Shown: positions 1-9,307 of the stretch, one piece after another | Layout: each line of letters opens with the position of its first letter | Position numbering within the stretch: position 1 is the first letter of the stretch | From: Candidatus Eisenbacteria bacterium | GTDB lineage: Bacteria; Eisenbacteria; RBG-16-71-46; SZUA-252 | DNA: 39,151 nt | Assembly: GCA_005893305.1 (NCBI GenBank) | Contig: VBOZ01000013.1 | Coordinates: forward strand, 54,008 to 93,158 | Reading direction: 5' to 3' | Notes under the pieces: generated by a model | Databases searched by the model: none | The model's input: only the letters and a program-made list of their open reading frames with translations | What the model was told of the DNA's origin: nothing | Translations under genes and position numbers: made by a program

Positions 1-3000
1 TGGCGTCGGAGGAGAACGCGACCCTCGACCCGCCGCCGGCGGAGCGGTCGCGGGCGGAGTGCTCTCCGCTCAATCTCAGGAGCAGCCCGGAGGCGTTGTG
101 CCACCCCCGCTCGAGCCCGACGACCGACTGCGTGCGCGTCTCGTCGCCGTCGTGGAGCCACCGGTACTCGCTGTACGTCCGGCCCATCGACCCCAATGCC
201 GATTGGGCGCCCAAGAGCGTGGAGCTGGAGCGGGCGCCCATCCCTTCGTTTCGCTCCTGACGAAGATAGAGCTGGCTTCCCGCCACGGTGAGCGCGACCC
301 CCCCGCGGAGGGCGCGTCCGGTCGAGCCGTCCGAGCCCCGCAACTCCAGCGCGAGCGACGGCAGGGGCCACCATTCCAAGCCCAGCGAAGTGCGGTGATT
401 CAGAGGCCCCGAGAATGTCTGCTGCCTCTCGGCGGAAGTCCGGATCGGTCGGATCGGGCGCCACCAGAGGCTGGCCGCGCCGGTCTGCAAGGTGCTACGC
501 GCCGCGTTCACGGAATCCACGGTGCGCTGCTCGAATTCAGAGGCGACGCCGAACGGGCCGGCATCGCGCCGCCACTGGATGCCCAAGCGGCTCATGTCGC
601 GAACGGCCGCGCTGTCGCCGAGTCCGATCCCGAGCCGCTGTTCACGATTGAATCGGATTCCCCACCAGCCCCATCGACCCGCTTCGAAGGCGGCCTGCGC
701 CCCGTGGCGGGCAAAGCCCTGGCCCCCGGGATCGTTGCTGCCCGTAAATCCCGGCTCCGACCTTCGAACGAAGCCGGCCACCTTGATCCGGCCCGGTTTG
801 TGGAGCCACTCGCCGACGTCGAGATCGGCCGCCACCTTCCAAGCGTTGCCGCGATTCGCGGCGGCGGAATCCGCGTCCGCGAACGACAGGCCGCCGTCCT
901 CGCTGACGAACGTTCCGCCCGCCACTCCCTCGCTCCGCGCCACCTCCCCCACGATTCGCGCGTGAGAGCCGACCTTCACTTCGGTATCGCCGCTCCAAAG
1001 ACGGTAGGGACCGGCCCTGGCCTCGTCCTGGAGAACCGTTCCGCCCACGGCGAGGAATTGCGCGATGGGCTGCCGGAAGCGGCCGCCCACGGCCGCACGC
1101 TCTTGGATCGATCCGCGGGCTTCGTACTCGGCCTCGATCGTCACCGGCTGACCGTGAAGCTGGGTGCCGTCGACGAGCGAGCCGTCATCCCAGACGCTGG
1201 GAATGGGCCTCATGAAGAGGAGCCTTCCCTCGATCTCCTTGGCGTTGAAGTCCACGCCGCGCTGTTGCCTGTAGCGCACGAGGGGGAGCCCGGTGTCGCG
1301 GTCGCGGACAACGAGCGAAACCTGAATGCTTCCCTCGAGGATGTCGCGATGACTCAGGTAATAGAGGGTTCCGCCGGTCGCGCGAATCTCGTCCTGCACG
1401 TGCACCTCGCGCGCGGCCGCGCCGAACGCCGTCAGGGACGTTCCCGGGTTGGGCGTTCCCGCGGCAGGACCCAAACGGACCTGGGCTCCATAGAGGGTCC
1501 GATGGAATGCGGCCAGCTCCACCTCGTCGATGGAGATCGGGAAGTCCCCAACGGAGGCCCGGAACGCCCCGCCCTCGACGGCGAGGAAGAAGCGTCCGCC
1601 CCCTGGAGCGCCGTACGCGACGGCGCTCGAGTCTCCGTAGACCGGATAGAGACGATCCGGATCGAGGTTGACGAGGAGGCGGTCGCGGCCGGCGTCGTCT
1701 AAGTCCTTGAAGAGGTCCCCGAACTTCCTCCGGCGGGAGTCGAACGCCGACGTGACCAAGTAGCGGCCGGCGATCCAGCCTTTCAGGTGATAGGCGAGGC
1801 GCCCCTCGGTATAGACGCCCTCGCTCTGGCCGGCCCCACGGAGGGCGGAGCCGGCTGTTTTCCCGATGACGCCGTCGGCCAGCGCGACCAGGAAGAGGCG
1901 CTTCGATCGGACATCGACCGGCCGGTCGATCTCTCCGCGGTGTCCCTCGGCGTCCTCGACGGCGATCTTCAAATTGCTCTTCCCTTCCGGCAGCGTCACC
2001 GTCCCGGAGAAGGCGCCGCCGCCGTCCACGTGAAGCGACTCGGCGTTCGCCCATACCCGGTGCCCCGGCGCGGTCTGCCCGGAGAGGCGCAGCTCGCGGC
2101 TGGAGAGGACGGACGCCGCAGGCGGCAGGGCGACCGTCAGGTTCGGAATCCGGTCTACGACCACGAGGTCCTGCCCTTCGTCCGCATGGTCCAGGACCCG
2201 AACGATCAGATTCGCGACGCGGAGCGCGCCGGTGGGATCCCGAACGACGAGGGCGATCCCGTTCTCGCCGACGTGCAGGGGGACTTCCCTGTTGAACTCG
2301 CCGCCCCGCGCGACCGGGACGACCACGCCGTCGACCTCGACCCGATTTCCGGGATCGGTCCGGCCCGAGACCTGGACGTGCGCCGCGGCCGACTCCCGTG
2401 GCGGCGCTCCGGGGCCCGCGACCTGGGGCACGCCGCTGCCGGCCCCGCGGGGTCCTACCGTGACGCCCGGCGCGGTTCCGCCGTAGGGGACCCTCACCTC
2501 GCCCCGGGGCTCCACGATCTCGAGGCGCGGGAGTCGAACGAGAGCGCTGGCCGTCCGCCCCTGCCTGTCGCTCAAAGTGACCGCAAGCGTGTCCCCGGTG
2601 GCCAGAGGCACCGAGCAGGAGAATCGCCCCACCGAGTCGACGGGGACGGAGAGACCCCCGATCCGCGAGGAGGCTTCGCCGCGATAAATGTCGTAGAGCC
2701 GTGCTCTCTGGACTTCGGTGCCCTGGCCGTGGATCTCGACTCGCCGATTGAGCTCTCGGCCTTCGGGCGTCGCATTGTTCGCCACGGGACGCTGTTGCCC
2801 GAAAGCGAGGACGACAAGGCGCGAGCGGGGGATCCGCTCTCGCTCGACGAGATAGCGAACGGCCGCCTCCGCGCGGGCACGCGAAAGCGCTAGGTTCCCG
2901 GCAGGAGAGCCTACCGAGTCGGTGTGGCCCTCCACGATTACCTTCTCCGTCGGAGAACGCCGCAGCGCCTTTGCGAGCTCGGCCAGGGCCGTCACCGCCG

Positions 3001-6000
3001 CCGGGGTGAGCACCGCGCGGCCGGCCTCGAAGGAGTCCCCGGTCATGGTCATGGAGATCGACGTGCCCCGATCGACACCGAAGGCGCGGCGCGGACCACA
3101 TACCTCCAAACCGTCCGCGTAGGTGACCCGAAGCTGATATTCGTAGACGGCGCCTCCCACGAGGCCAGACGACCCCGATCCGGTTCCGTCCCAAGGGCAC
3201 ACGCGCGGGGGGGCTCCCGGTCCCTTGGCTGACCAGAGGACCGCTCCCTTCTGATCGCGGACGTCCAGGGTCCAGTCGCGAACGGTGGACGTGTCGCTCG
3301 CGTTGAGGGCGAATACCGCCGGCTCCCGAAGGCGATCGCCGTCGAGACGCACCACGTCGTTCAGCCCGACGGACGTGAGGCTCGCTTCGACGGCACGGAG
3401 GCGAACGGCCACCCCGTTCACGACGAGGGCGGCACGGAGCGCGTTTCCGGCGACGACCACGCTTCGATCCATTTCGTCGGTCACGATCGCGACGCCGCTC
3501 ACGGGTGGACGGCCGATCTCGAGCGAGTCCCGCTGGAAGGAGACCCCAAATCGAACCGAAGTGAGCAGCCCCGGCGAAACGTAGGCGACCGGTGCGATCT
3601 CCGTCGTCGCGGTGGCCGGAAGGCCGAATCGCTCCAGATCGAGCTTCACGACGTGCGGACCCGGATCGAGGTCGGGAAGGTGGAACCGCCCTTCGGCGTC
3701 CGTGCCGACGGAGGTCCCGTCGTCGAGCATCACGACCGCTCCGGGAAGGCCCCTCTCGTCGCGGCCCTGAAGACCGTCTCGATTGGAATCCTCGAAAACG
3801 CGCCCCACCACCGTGCCGCGAGAGAGGAGCGCGTCTTCGTCCACGTGGACGGTCGCCTCCGCCCGGTTCGAGGCCCCGCAGGCGGAGCAACCGGCGAAGG
3901 CGGACGCCGCATCCACATAGGAGCCAGGCGTCGCGCTGGCGCCCGGCACGAGCACCCAGCTCAGGGCGATATATCCCGGCTCGCCGGGTCCGGCTTGGCC
4001 GTCCCCATTCAGGTCGGTGAACGCCGCCAGCGTGTCGAGGGCGAACCGCTGGACGCCCGATCCGGACGGATCGGCAATGACACGCCCGTCCCGCGTCGAG
4101 CTGCCGGGGAGGTATCCGAATCGTGGAGGCAGCTCGTTCTGAACTTCGAAATTGGCGAGATTGACCGACGTGCGATTTCGAATTTCCAAGGTGTAGCGCA
4201 CCGGCTGGCCGGACTCGACCCGATCGCGGTTGGGCGTCAGCCGGAGGTCGACCGCGAAGCTCGTGTCGTCGTCCAGGTTCGTCACTCCCACGTCCGGCGC
4301 GTTCCGGGTGTTGTAGCTCGCGTCCGTGCTGGTCGCGGCCGCCGTCACGATCGTGTACGCCACGTTGCCGTCGACCCCGAAGTCGTCCACACCGGTGACG
4401 GTTGCCGTCTGCGCCGTGTTCCAGTTGCCGGGCGTGAAGGTCAGGGAGGCCGGAGCGACCGTCCCTTCGCTCAGATCGCTGGACGAAAGCCCGATCGTCA
4501 CGTTCGCGGTCGGCTGCGTGTCGAGCACCACAGTGAACGTCGCGGTCCCGCCGGCTTCGGTCGTCGAGAGCCCAGAGGTCGGGGCCACCGTGATCCCCGG
4601 TGTGTCGTCATCCGTATTCGTCACCGCGGCGTCCGCCGCGTTGAGCCCGTTATAGCTGCCGTCGGTGCTGGTCGCCGCCGCCGTCACGATCGTGTAGGCC
4701 ACGTTGCCGTCGACTATGGGATCGTCGACACCCGTCACCGTCACCGTCTGTGCCGTGTTCCAGTTCGCGGGCGTGAAGGTCAGGGAGGCCGGAGCAACCG
4801 TCCCCTCGGTCAGATCGCTCGAAGAGAGTCCGATCGTCACATTGGCCGTGGGCTGAGTGTCGAGAATCACGGTGAACGTCGCGGTACCGCCGGATTCTGT
4901 CGTCGCCAGGCCGGACGTCGGCGTCACCGTGATCCCCGGCGTGTCGTCGTCCGTGTTCGTCACCGCCACGTCCGCCGGGTTGAACCCGTTGTAGACCCCG
5001 TCCGTGCTGGTCGCGGCAGCCGTCACGATCGTGTATGCGACCGCGCCGTCGACCACGGGGTCGTCGACCCCGGTGACCGTCACCGTCTGCGCCGTGTTCC
5101 AGTTGCCCGGGGTGAACGTGAGGGACGCGGGTGCCACGGTCCCCTCGGTTGGATCGCTCGAGGAGAGCCCGACCGTGACATTCGCGGTCGGTTGGGTGTT
5201 GAGCACGATCGTGAACGTCGCCGTCCCGCCCGATTCGGTCGTCGTCAGGCCGGAGGTGGGCGTCACCGTGATCCCCGGCGTGTCGTCGTCCGTGTTCGTC
5301 ACGCCGACGTCCGCGGCATTCATTCCGTTATAGATCCCGTCCGTGCTGGTCGCCGCCGCCGTCACGATCGTGTACGCGACCGGGCCATCGACCCCGAAAT
5401 CGTCCACGCCAGTCACGGTTACCGTCTGGGCGGTGTTCCAGTTCCCCGGGGTGAACGTCACCGACGCGGGCGCCACGGTCCCCTCGGTCAAATCGCTCGA
5501 GGAGAGCCCCATCGTGACGTTTGCGGTCGGTTGACTCGTGAGCGCCACGGTGAAGGTCGCGGTCCCGCCCCCCTCAGTCGTCGTCAGGCCGGATGTCGGG
5601 TTCACCGTGATCCCAGCCGTGTCGTCGTCCGTGTTCGTCACGCCGACGTCCGCTGCGTTCCGCCCGCTGTAGTCCGGGTCCGTGCTGGTCGCCGCTGCCG
5701 TCATGATCGTGTACGCGACTGCGCCGTCGACCCCGAAGTCGTCGACGCCGGTCACGGTCACCGTCTGCGCCGTGTTCCAGTTGCCCGACGTGAATGTCAC
5801 CGAGGCCGGGGCCACCGTCCCCTCGGTTAGGTCGTTCGACGTAAGCCCGATCGTCACGTTCGCGGTCGGCTGGCTCGTGAGCGCCACCGTGAAGGTCGCG
5901 GTCCCGCCCCCCTCCGTCGTCGTCAGACCCGATGTCGGGTTTACCGTGATCCCCGCCGTGTCGTCGTCCGTGTTCGTCACGCCGACATCCGCCGGATTCA

Positions 6001-9000
6001 TTCCGTTATATATCCCGTCCGCGCTGGTCGCCGCGGCCGTCACGATCGTGTACGCGACCGGCCCGTCGACCCCGAAGTCGTCCACCCCCGTCACGGTCAC
6101 CGTCTGCGCCGTGTTCCAATTCCCCGACGTGAACGTCACCGACGCAGGCGCGACCGTGCCCTCGGTCAAATCGCTCGAGGAGAGTCCGATCGTCACGTTC
6201 GCGGCCGGCTGGCTCGTGAGCACCACGGTGAAGGTTGCCGTCCCACCGCCCTCCGTGGTGGTCAGGCCGGAGGTCGGAATCACCGTGATCCCAGCCGTGT
6301 CGTCGTCCGAATTCGTCACGCTGACGTCGGCGGCGTTCCGCCCGCTGTAATCGGGGTCCGTGCTGGTCGCCGCAGCCGTCACGATCGTGTACGCGACAGG
6401 TCCATCGACCCCGAAGTCGTCCACGCCAGTCACGGTTACCGTCTGGGCGGTGTTCCAGTTCCCCGGGGTGAACGTCACCGACGCGGGCGCCACGGTCCCC
6501 TCGGTCAAATCGCTCGAGGAGAGCCCGATCGTCACATTCGCGGTCGGCTGGCTCGTGAGCGCCACCGTGAAAGTCGCGGTTCCGCCGCCCTCCGTGGTCG
6601 TCAGGCCCGACGTCGGAATCACGGTGATCCCGGCCGTGTCGTCGTCTGTGTTCGTCACGCCGACGTCCGCCGCGTTCCTCCCGCTGTAATTCCCGTCGGC
6701 GCTGGCCGCCGCAGCCGTCACGATCGTGTACGCGACAGGTCCATCGACCCCAAAGTCGTCGACCCCGGTCACCGTCACCGTCTGCGCCGTGTTCCAGTTC
6801 CCCGAAGTGAACGTCACCGAGGCCGGGGCCGCCGTCCCCTCGGTCAAGTCGCTCGACGAGAGCCCGATCGTCACATTCGCGGTCGGCTGGCTCGTCAGCA
6901 CCACGGTGAAGGTCGCCGTCCCGCCCCCCTCCGTCGTCGTCAGGCCGGAGGTCGGAATCACGGTGATCCCTGCCGTGTCGTCGTCCGTATTCGTCACGCC
7001 GACGTCCGCCGCATTCCGCCCGCTGTAGTCCGGGTCGGTGCTGGTCGCCGCAGCGGTCACGATCGTGTACGCCACCGCCCCGTCGACCCCGAAATCGTCG
7101 ACGCCCGTCACCGTCACCGTCTGCGCCGTGTTCCAGTTCCCCGACGTGAGCGTCACCGACGCCGGGGACACCGTCCCCTCGGTCAGGTCGTTCGAGGAGA
7201 GCCCGATCGTGACGTCCGCCGTCGGCTGACTCGTGAGCGCCACGGTGAAGGTGGCCGTTCCGCCCCCTTCGGTGGTCGTCAGGCCTGAAGTGGGGATCAC
7301 CGTGATCCCAGCGGTATCGTTGTCCGTGTTCGTCACGCCCACGTCCGCGCCGTCCCTCCCGCTGTAGCCCGGGTCCGTACTGGTCGCCGGGGCCGTCACG
7401 ATCGTGTACGCCACCGCACCATCCACCCCAAAGTCGTCCACTCCGGTCACCGTCACGGTCTGCGCCGTGTTCCAGTTTCCCGACGTGAACGTCACCGACG
7501 CAGGCGCGACCGTGCCCTCGGTCAAATCGCTCGAGGAGAGTCCGATCGTCACATTCGCCGTCGGTTGGCTCGTGAGCGCCATCGTGAAGGTGGCCGTCCC
7601 GCCCCCCTCCGTGGTCGTCAGGCCGGAGGTCGGAATCACCGTGATCCCCGCGATGTCGTTGTCCGTATTCGTCACGCTCACGTCCGCAGCGTCCCGCCCG
7701 CTGTAGCCCGGGTCGGTGCTGGTCGCCGGGGCCGTCACGATCGTGTACGGCACGTCGCCGTCCGCGACGAGGTCGTTCACCCCTGTGACGGTCACGGTCT
7801 GCGCCGTACTCCAGTTCCCCGCCGTGAACGTCAGCGAGGCCGGAGCCACCGTGCCCTCGGTCAGGTCGTTCGATGAGAGCCCGATCGTCACGTTCGCCGT
7901 CGGTTGGCTCGTCAGCGCCACGGTGAAGGTCGCCGTCCCGCCCGCCTCGGTCGTGGTCAGACCGGAAGTCGGGTTCACCGTGATCCCGGCGATGTCGTTG
8001 TCCGTATTGGTGACGCCCACATCCGCCGCGTTCCGGCCGCCGTAGTTCGGGTCCGTGCTGGCCGCGGCAGCAGTCACGATCGTGTACGGCACGTCGCCGT
8101 CCGCGACGAGGTCGTTCACGCCTGTGACGGTCACGGTCTGCGCCGTGTTCCAGTTTCCCGCCGTGAACGTCAGCGACGCGGGCGCCACGGTCCCCTCGGT
8201 CAGGTCGTTCGATGAAAGGCCCATCGTCACGTTCGCCGTCGGCTGGCTGTCGAGCACCACGGTGAACGTCGCGGTTCCGCCCGCCTCGGTCGTCGTCAGC
8301 CCCGAGGTCGGTGACACCGTGATCCCCGCGATGTCGTTGTCCGTATTCGTCACGCTCACGTCCGACCCGTTCTCCCCGTTGTAGCTGCCGTCGGTGCTGG
8401 CTGCCGGAGCGGTCACGATCGTGTACGGCACGTTGCCGTCGACGACGAAGTCGTTCACGCCCGTGACCGTCACCGTTTGGGCCGTGCTCCAGTCCGCCGG
8501 CGTGAATGTCACCGACGCGGGAGACACCGTCCCCTCGGTCAGGTCATTCGACGAGAGCCCGATCGTCACGTTGGCCGACGGCGGGCTATCAAGCACGACG
8601 GTGAACGTCGCGGTTCCGCCCGCCTCGGTCGTCGTGAGACCGGACGTCGGGTTCACCGAGACCCCCGGGGCAAGGATCACGAGCTGACCCAACGCCGGAT
8701 AGGTCGTGGTGTCGTAGGCGAGCCACATATCGTTGCCCGAGGCGGGCCCGACTTCCAGCTTGAAGCCGACCGACTTGCCGGGGCCCAGCGTGTAATTCAC
8801 GAATCCGAAATTGAACGTGTCCTGAATCCAGGTGCCGGTATCGCTCACGTCCCAATCGGGCCGGGTCACGGTCGCCGAGGCGATCTGGACGCAGCCGGTT
8901 CCGTTGTTGTTGCACTCGACGAGATAGCCGACCAGCGAGCCGCCGGCGCTGATGTTGAAGTTGTTCACGGCGGTCCAGATCGTGTTGGACACGAGGCCGT

Positions 9001-9307
9001 TGAGCGTGAACCCGCCCCCACCGGTTATCCAAAGCTGGTACTTCGTCGGATCGCTCTCGCCGACCCCGGCCCCTCCCTGCTGAATCCAAAGTCCTGGAAA
9101 CGCATCTCGGGCGGGATCGTAGTTGGCGAGCGCCACGCGGGTGGGGGCTGTCGCCTTCAGCTGCGCGACGGGGACGTCGCTGCCGTCCCCGATGCCTTCG
9201 TTGTAGCGCACAATGGTGAGAGCGGTGGCGTCGGTCGCTGCCGCAGAGAGAGCCGCGAAGGCGAGAAGCCCCGCGATCGCGCAAAGCGAGAGACGCCGGG
9301 ACTTCAT
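1..9307 (-). CDS. Giant OmpA-domain surface protein with 13 Calx-beta-like repeats (3' end outside window)
   Basis: The frame beginning at the ATG at 9305-9307 was read at many points down to base 2 without a stop, giving over 3100 residues with the C-terminus missing. Order seen: signal peptide (residues 1-24, MKSRRLSLCAIAGLLAF...); a unique Gly/Asn-rich domain to about 210; 13 repeats of 113 residues (about 212-1680; core TSGLTTTEAGGTATFTVVL); a DUF11-like domain (about 1683-1800); an SdrD-B/carboxypeptidase-regulatory-like domain (about 1806-1900, GRVFEDSNRDGLQGRDERG); an OmpA-like peptidoglycan-binding domain (about 2090-2200, with TDSVGS and NRRVEI); Ig-like linkers; then YPVYGDSSAVAYGAPGGG near 2555 and a beta-strand-rich tail. 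This order resembles large DUF11/OmpA outer-membrane proteins of diderm bacteria. It probably sits in the outer membrane, held to peptidoglycan, with the repeats exposed; that location is inference. Its start overlaps the stop of the upstream hybrid kinase gene (ATGA). Confidence 0.9.
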   Translation of the reverse strand, partial: MKSRRLSLCAIAGLLAFAALSAAATDATALTIVRYNEGIGDGSDVPVAQLKATAPTRVALANYDPARDAFPGLWIQQGGAGVGESDPTKYQLWITGGGGFTLNGLVSNTIWTAVNNFNISAGGSLVGYLVECNNNGTGCVQIASATVTRPDWDVSDTGTWIQDTFNFGFVNYTLGPGKSVGFKLEVGPASGNDMWLAYDTTTYPALGQLVILAPGVSVNPTSGLTTTEAGGTATFTVVLDSPPSANVTIGLSSNDLTEGTVSPASVTFTPADWSTAQTVTVTGVNDFVVDGNVPYTIVTAPAASTDGSYNGENGSDVSVTNTDNDIAGITVSPTSGLTTTEAGGTATFTVVLDSQPTANVTMGLSSNDLTEGTVAPASLTFTAGNWNTAQTVTVTGVNDLVADGDVPYTIVTAAAASTDPNYGGRNAADVGVTNTDNDIAGITVNPTSGLTTTEAGGTATFTVALTSQPTANVTIGLSSNDLTEGTVAPASLTFTAGNWSTAQTVTVTGVNDLVADGDVPYTIVTAPATSTDPGYSGRDAADVSVTNTDNDIAGITVIPTSGLTTTEGGGTATFTMALTSQPTANVTIGLSSSDLTEGTVAPASVTFTSGNWNTAQTVTVTGVDDFGVDGAVAYTIVTAPATSTDPGYSGRDGADVGVTNTDNDTAGITVIPTSGLTTTEGGGTATFTVALTSQPTADVTIGLSSNDLTEGTVSPASVTLTSGNWNTAQTVTVTGVDDFGVDGAVAYTIVTAAATSTDPDYSGRNAADVGVTNTDDDTAGITVIPTSGLTTTEGGGTATFTVVLTSQPTANVTIGLSSSDLTEGTAAPASVTFTSGNWNTAQTVTVTGVDDFGVDGPVAYTIVTAAAASADGNYSGRNAADVGVTNTDDDTAGITVIPTSGLTTTEGGGTATFTVALTSQPTANVTIGLSSSDLTEGTVAPASVTFTPGNWNTAQTVTVTGVDDFGVDGPVAYTIVTAAATSTDPDYSGRNAADVSVTNSDDDTAGITVIPTSGLTTTEGGGTATFTVVLTSQPAANVTIGLSSSDLTEGTVAPASVTFTSGNWNTAQTVTVTGVDDFGVDGPVAYTIVTAAATSADGIYNGMNPADVGVTNTDDDTAGITVNPTSGLTTTEGGGTATFTVALTSQPTANVTIGLTSNDLTEGTVAPASVTFTSGNWNTAQTVTVTGVDDFGVDGAVAYTIMTAAATSTDPDYSGRNAADVGVTNTDDDTAGITVNPTSGLTTTEGGGTATFTVALTSQPTANVTMGLSSSDLTEGTVAPASVTFTPGNWNTAQTVTVTGVDDFGVDGPVAYTIVTAAATSTDGIYNGMNAADVGVTNTDDDTPGITVTPTSGLTTTESGGTATFTIVLNTQPTANVTVGLSSSDPTEGTVAPASLTFTPGNWNTAQTVTVTGVDDPVVDGAVAYTIVTAAATSTDGVYNGFNPADVAVTNTDDDTPGITVTPTSGLATTESGGTATFTVILDTQPTANVTIGLSSSDLTEGTVAPASLTFTPANWNTAQTVTVTGVDDPIVDGNVAYTIVTAAATSTDGSYNGLNAADAAVTNTDDDTPGITVAPTSGLSTTEAGGTATFTVVLDTQPTANVTIGLSSSDLSEGTVAPASLTFTPGNWNTAQTATVTGVDDFGVDGNVAYTIVTAAATSTDASYNTRNAPDVGVTNLDDDTSFAVDLRLTPNRDRVESGQPVRYTLEIRNRTSVNLANFEVQNELPPRFGYLPGSSTRDGRVIADPSGSGVQRFALDTLAAFTDLNGDGQAGPGEPGYIALSWVLVPGASATPGSYVDAASAFAGCSACGASNRAEATVHVDEDALLSRGTVVGRVFEDSNRDGLQGRDERGLPGAVVMLDDGTSVGTDAEGRFHLPDLDPGPHVVKLDLERFGLPATATTEIAPVAYVSPGLLTSVRFGVSFQRDSLEIGRPPVSGVAIVTDEMDRSVVVAGNALRAALVVNGVAVRLRAVEASLTSVGLNDVVRLDGDRLREPAVFALNASDTSTVRDWTLDVRDQKGAVLWSAKGPGAPPRVCPWDGTGSGSSGLVGGAVYEYQLRVTYADGLEVCGPRRAFGVDRGTSISMTMTGDSFEAGRAVLTPAAVTALAELAKALRRSPTEKVIVEGHTDSVGSPAGNLALSRARAEAAVRYLVERERIPRSRLVVLAFGQQRPVANNATPEGRELNRRVEIHGQGTEVQRARLYDIYRGEASSRIGGLSVPVDSVGRFSCSVPLATGDTLAVTLSDRQGRTASALVRLPRLEIVEPRGEVRVPYGGTAPGVTVGPRGAGSGVPQVAGPGAPPRESAAAHVQVSGRTDPGNRVEVDGVVVPVARGGEFNREVPLHVGENGIALVVRDPTGALRVANLIVRVLDHADEGQDLVVVDRIPNLTVALPPAASVLSSRELRLSGQTAPGHRVWANAESLHVDGGGAFSGTVTLPEGKSNLKIAVEDAEGHRGEIDRPVDVRSKRLFLVALADGVIGKTAGSALRGAGQSEGVYTEGRLAYHLKGWIAGRYLVTSAFDSRRRKFGDLFKDLDDAGRDRLLVNLDPDRLYPVYGDSSAVAYGAPGGGRFFLAVEGGAFRASVGDFPISIDEVELAAFHRTLYGAQVRLGPAAGTPNPGTSLTAFGAAAREVHVQDEIRATGGTLYYLSHRDILEGSIQVSLVVRDRDTGLPLVRYRQQRGVDFNAKEIEGRLLFMRPIPSVWDDGSLVDGTQLHGQPVTIEAEYEARGSIQERAAVGGRFRQPIAQFLAVGGTVLQDEARAGPYRLWSGDTEVKVGSHARIVGEVARSEGVAGGTFVSEDGGLSFADADSAAANRGNAWKVAADLDVGEWLHKPGRIKVAGFVRRSEPGFTGSNDPGGQGFARHGAQAAFEAGRWGWWGIRFNREQRLGIGLGDSAAVRDMSRLGIQWRRDAGPFGVASEFEQRTVDSVNAARSTLQTGAASLWWRPIRPIRTSAERQQTFSGPLNHRTSLGLEWWPLPSLALELRGSDGSTGRALRGGVALTVAGSQLYLRQERNEGMGARSSSTLLGAQSALGSMGRTYSEYRWLHDGDETRTQSVVGLERGWHNASGLLLRLSGEHSARDRSAGGGSRVAFSSDA
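4265..8671 (-). repeat. 13 tandem 339-bp protein-coding repeats
   Basis: Equivalent positions recur at 4326, 4665, 5004, 5343 and so on to 8394, exactly 339 bp (113 codons) apart with no indel across 13 copies. Each unit encodes a Calx-beta-like beta-sandwich: a TSGLTTTE..GTATFTV start, a GLSS.DLTEGT middle, a W.TAQTVTVTGV.D strand, and an acidic boundary VTNTDDD/TDND that could bind calcium. Copies in the middle are closest to each other; the end copies have diverged. The array lies inside the giant surface protein and is not a CRISPR array, because the units are long, have no spacers and stay in frame. Confidence 0.95.

Noticed and set aside
59-1702. Long plus-strand open frame of 547 codons
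   Set aside because: It is antisense to the giant surface gene, has Arg/Ala/Gly-rich shadow composition, and the minus frame gives recognisable domains at the same place.
1185-3890. Minus-strand open frame of 901 codons
   Set aside because: It lies in another frame of the giant gene; its Arg/Gly/Pro-rich translation has no domain, while the other minus frame reads OmpA, DUF11 and Ig-like domains.
4265-8671. Regular repeat array considered as CRISPR or satellite
   Set aside because: Units are 339 bases, in frame, without spacers, and encode a continuous protein.
3653-8687. Plus-strand frames through the repeat array, including a series starting MLVAAAVTIVYAT every 339 bases
   Set aside because: They are the antisense of the tandem repeat; their regular spacing only mirrors the coding repeat.
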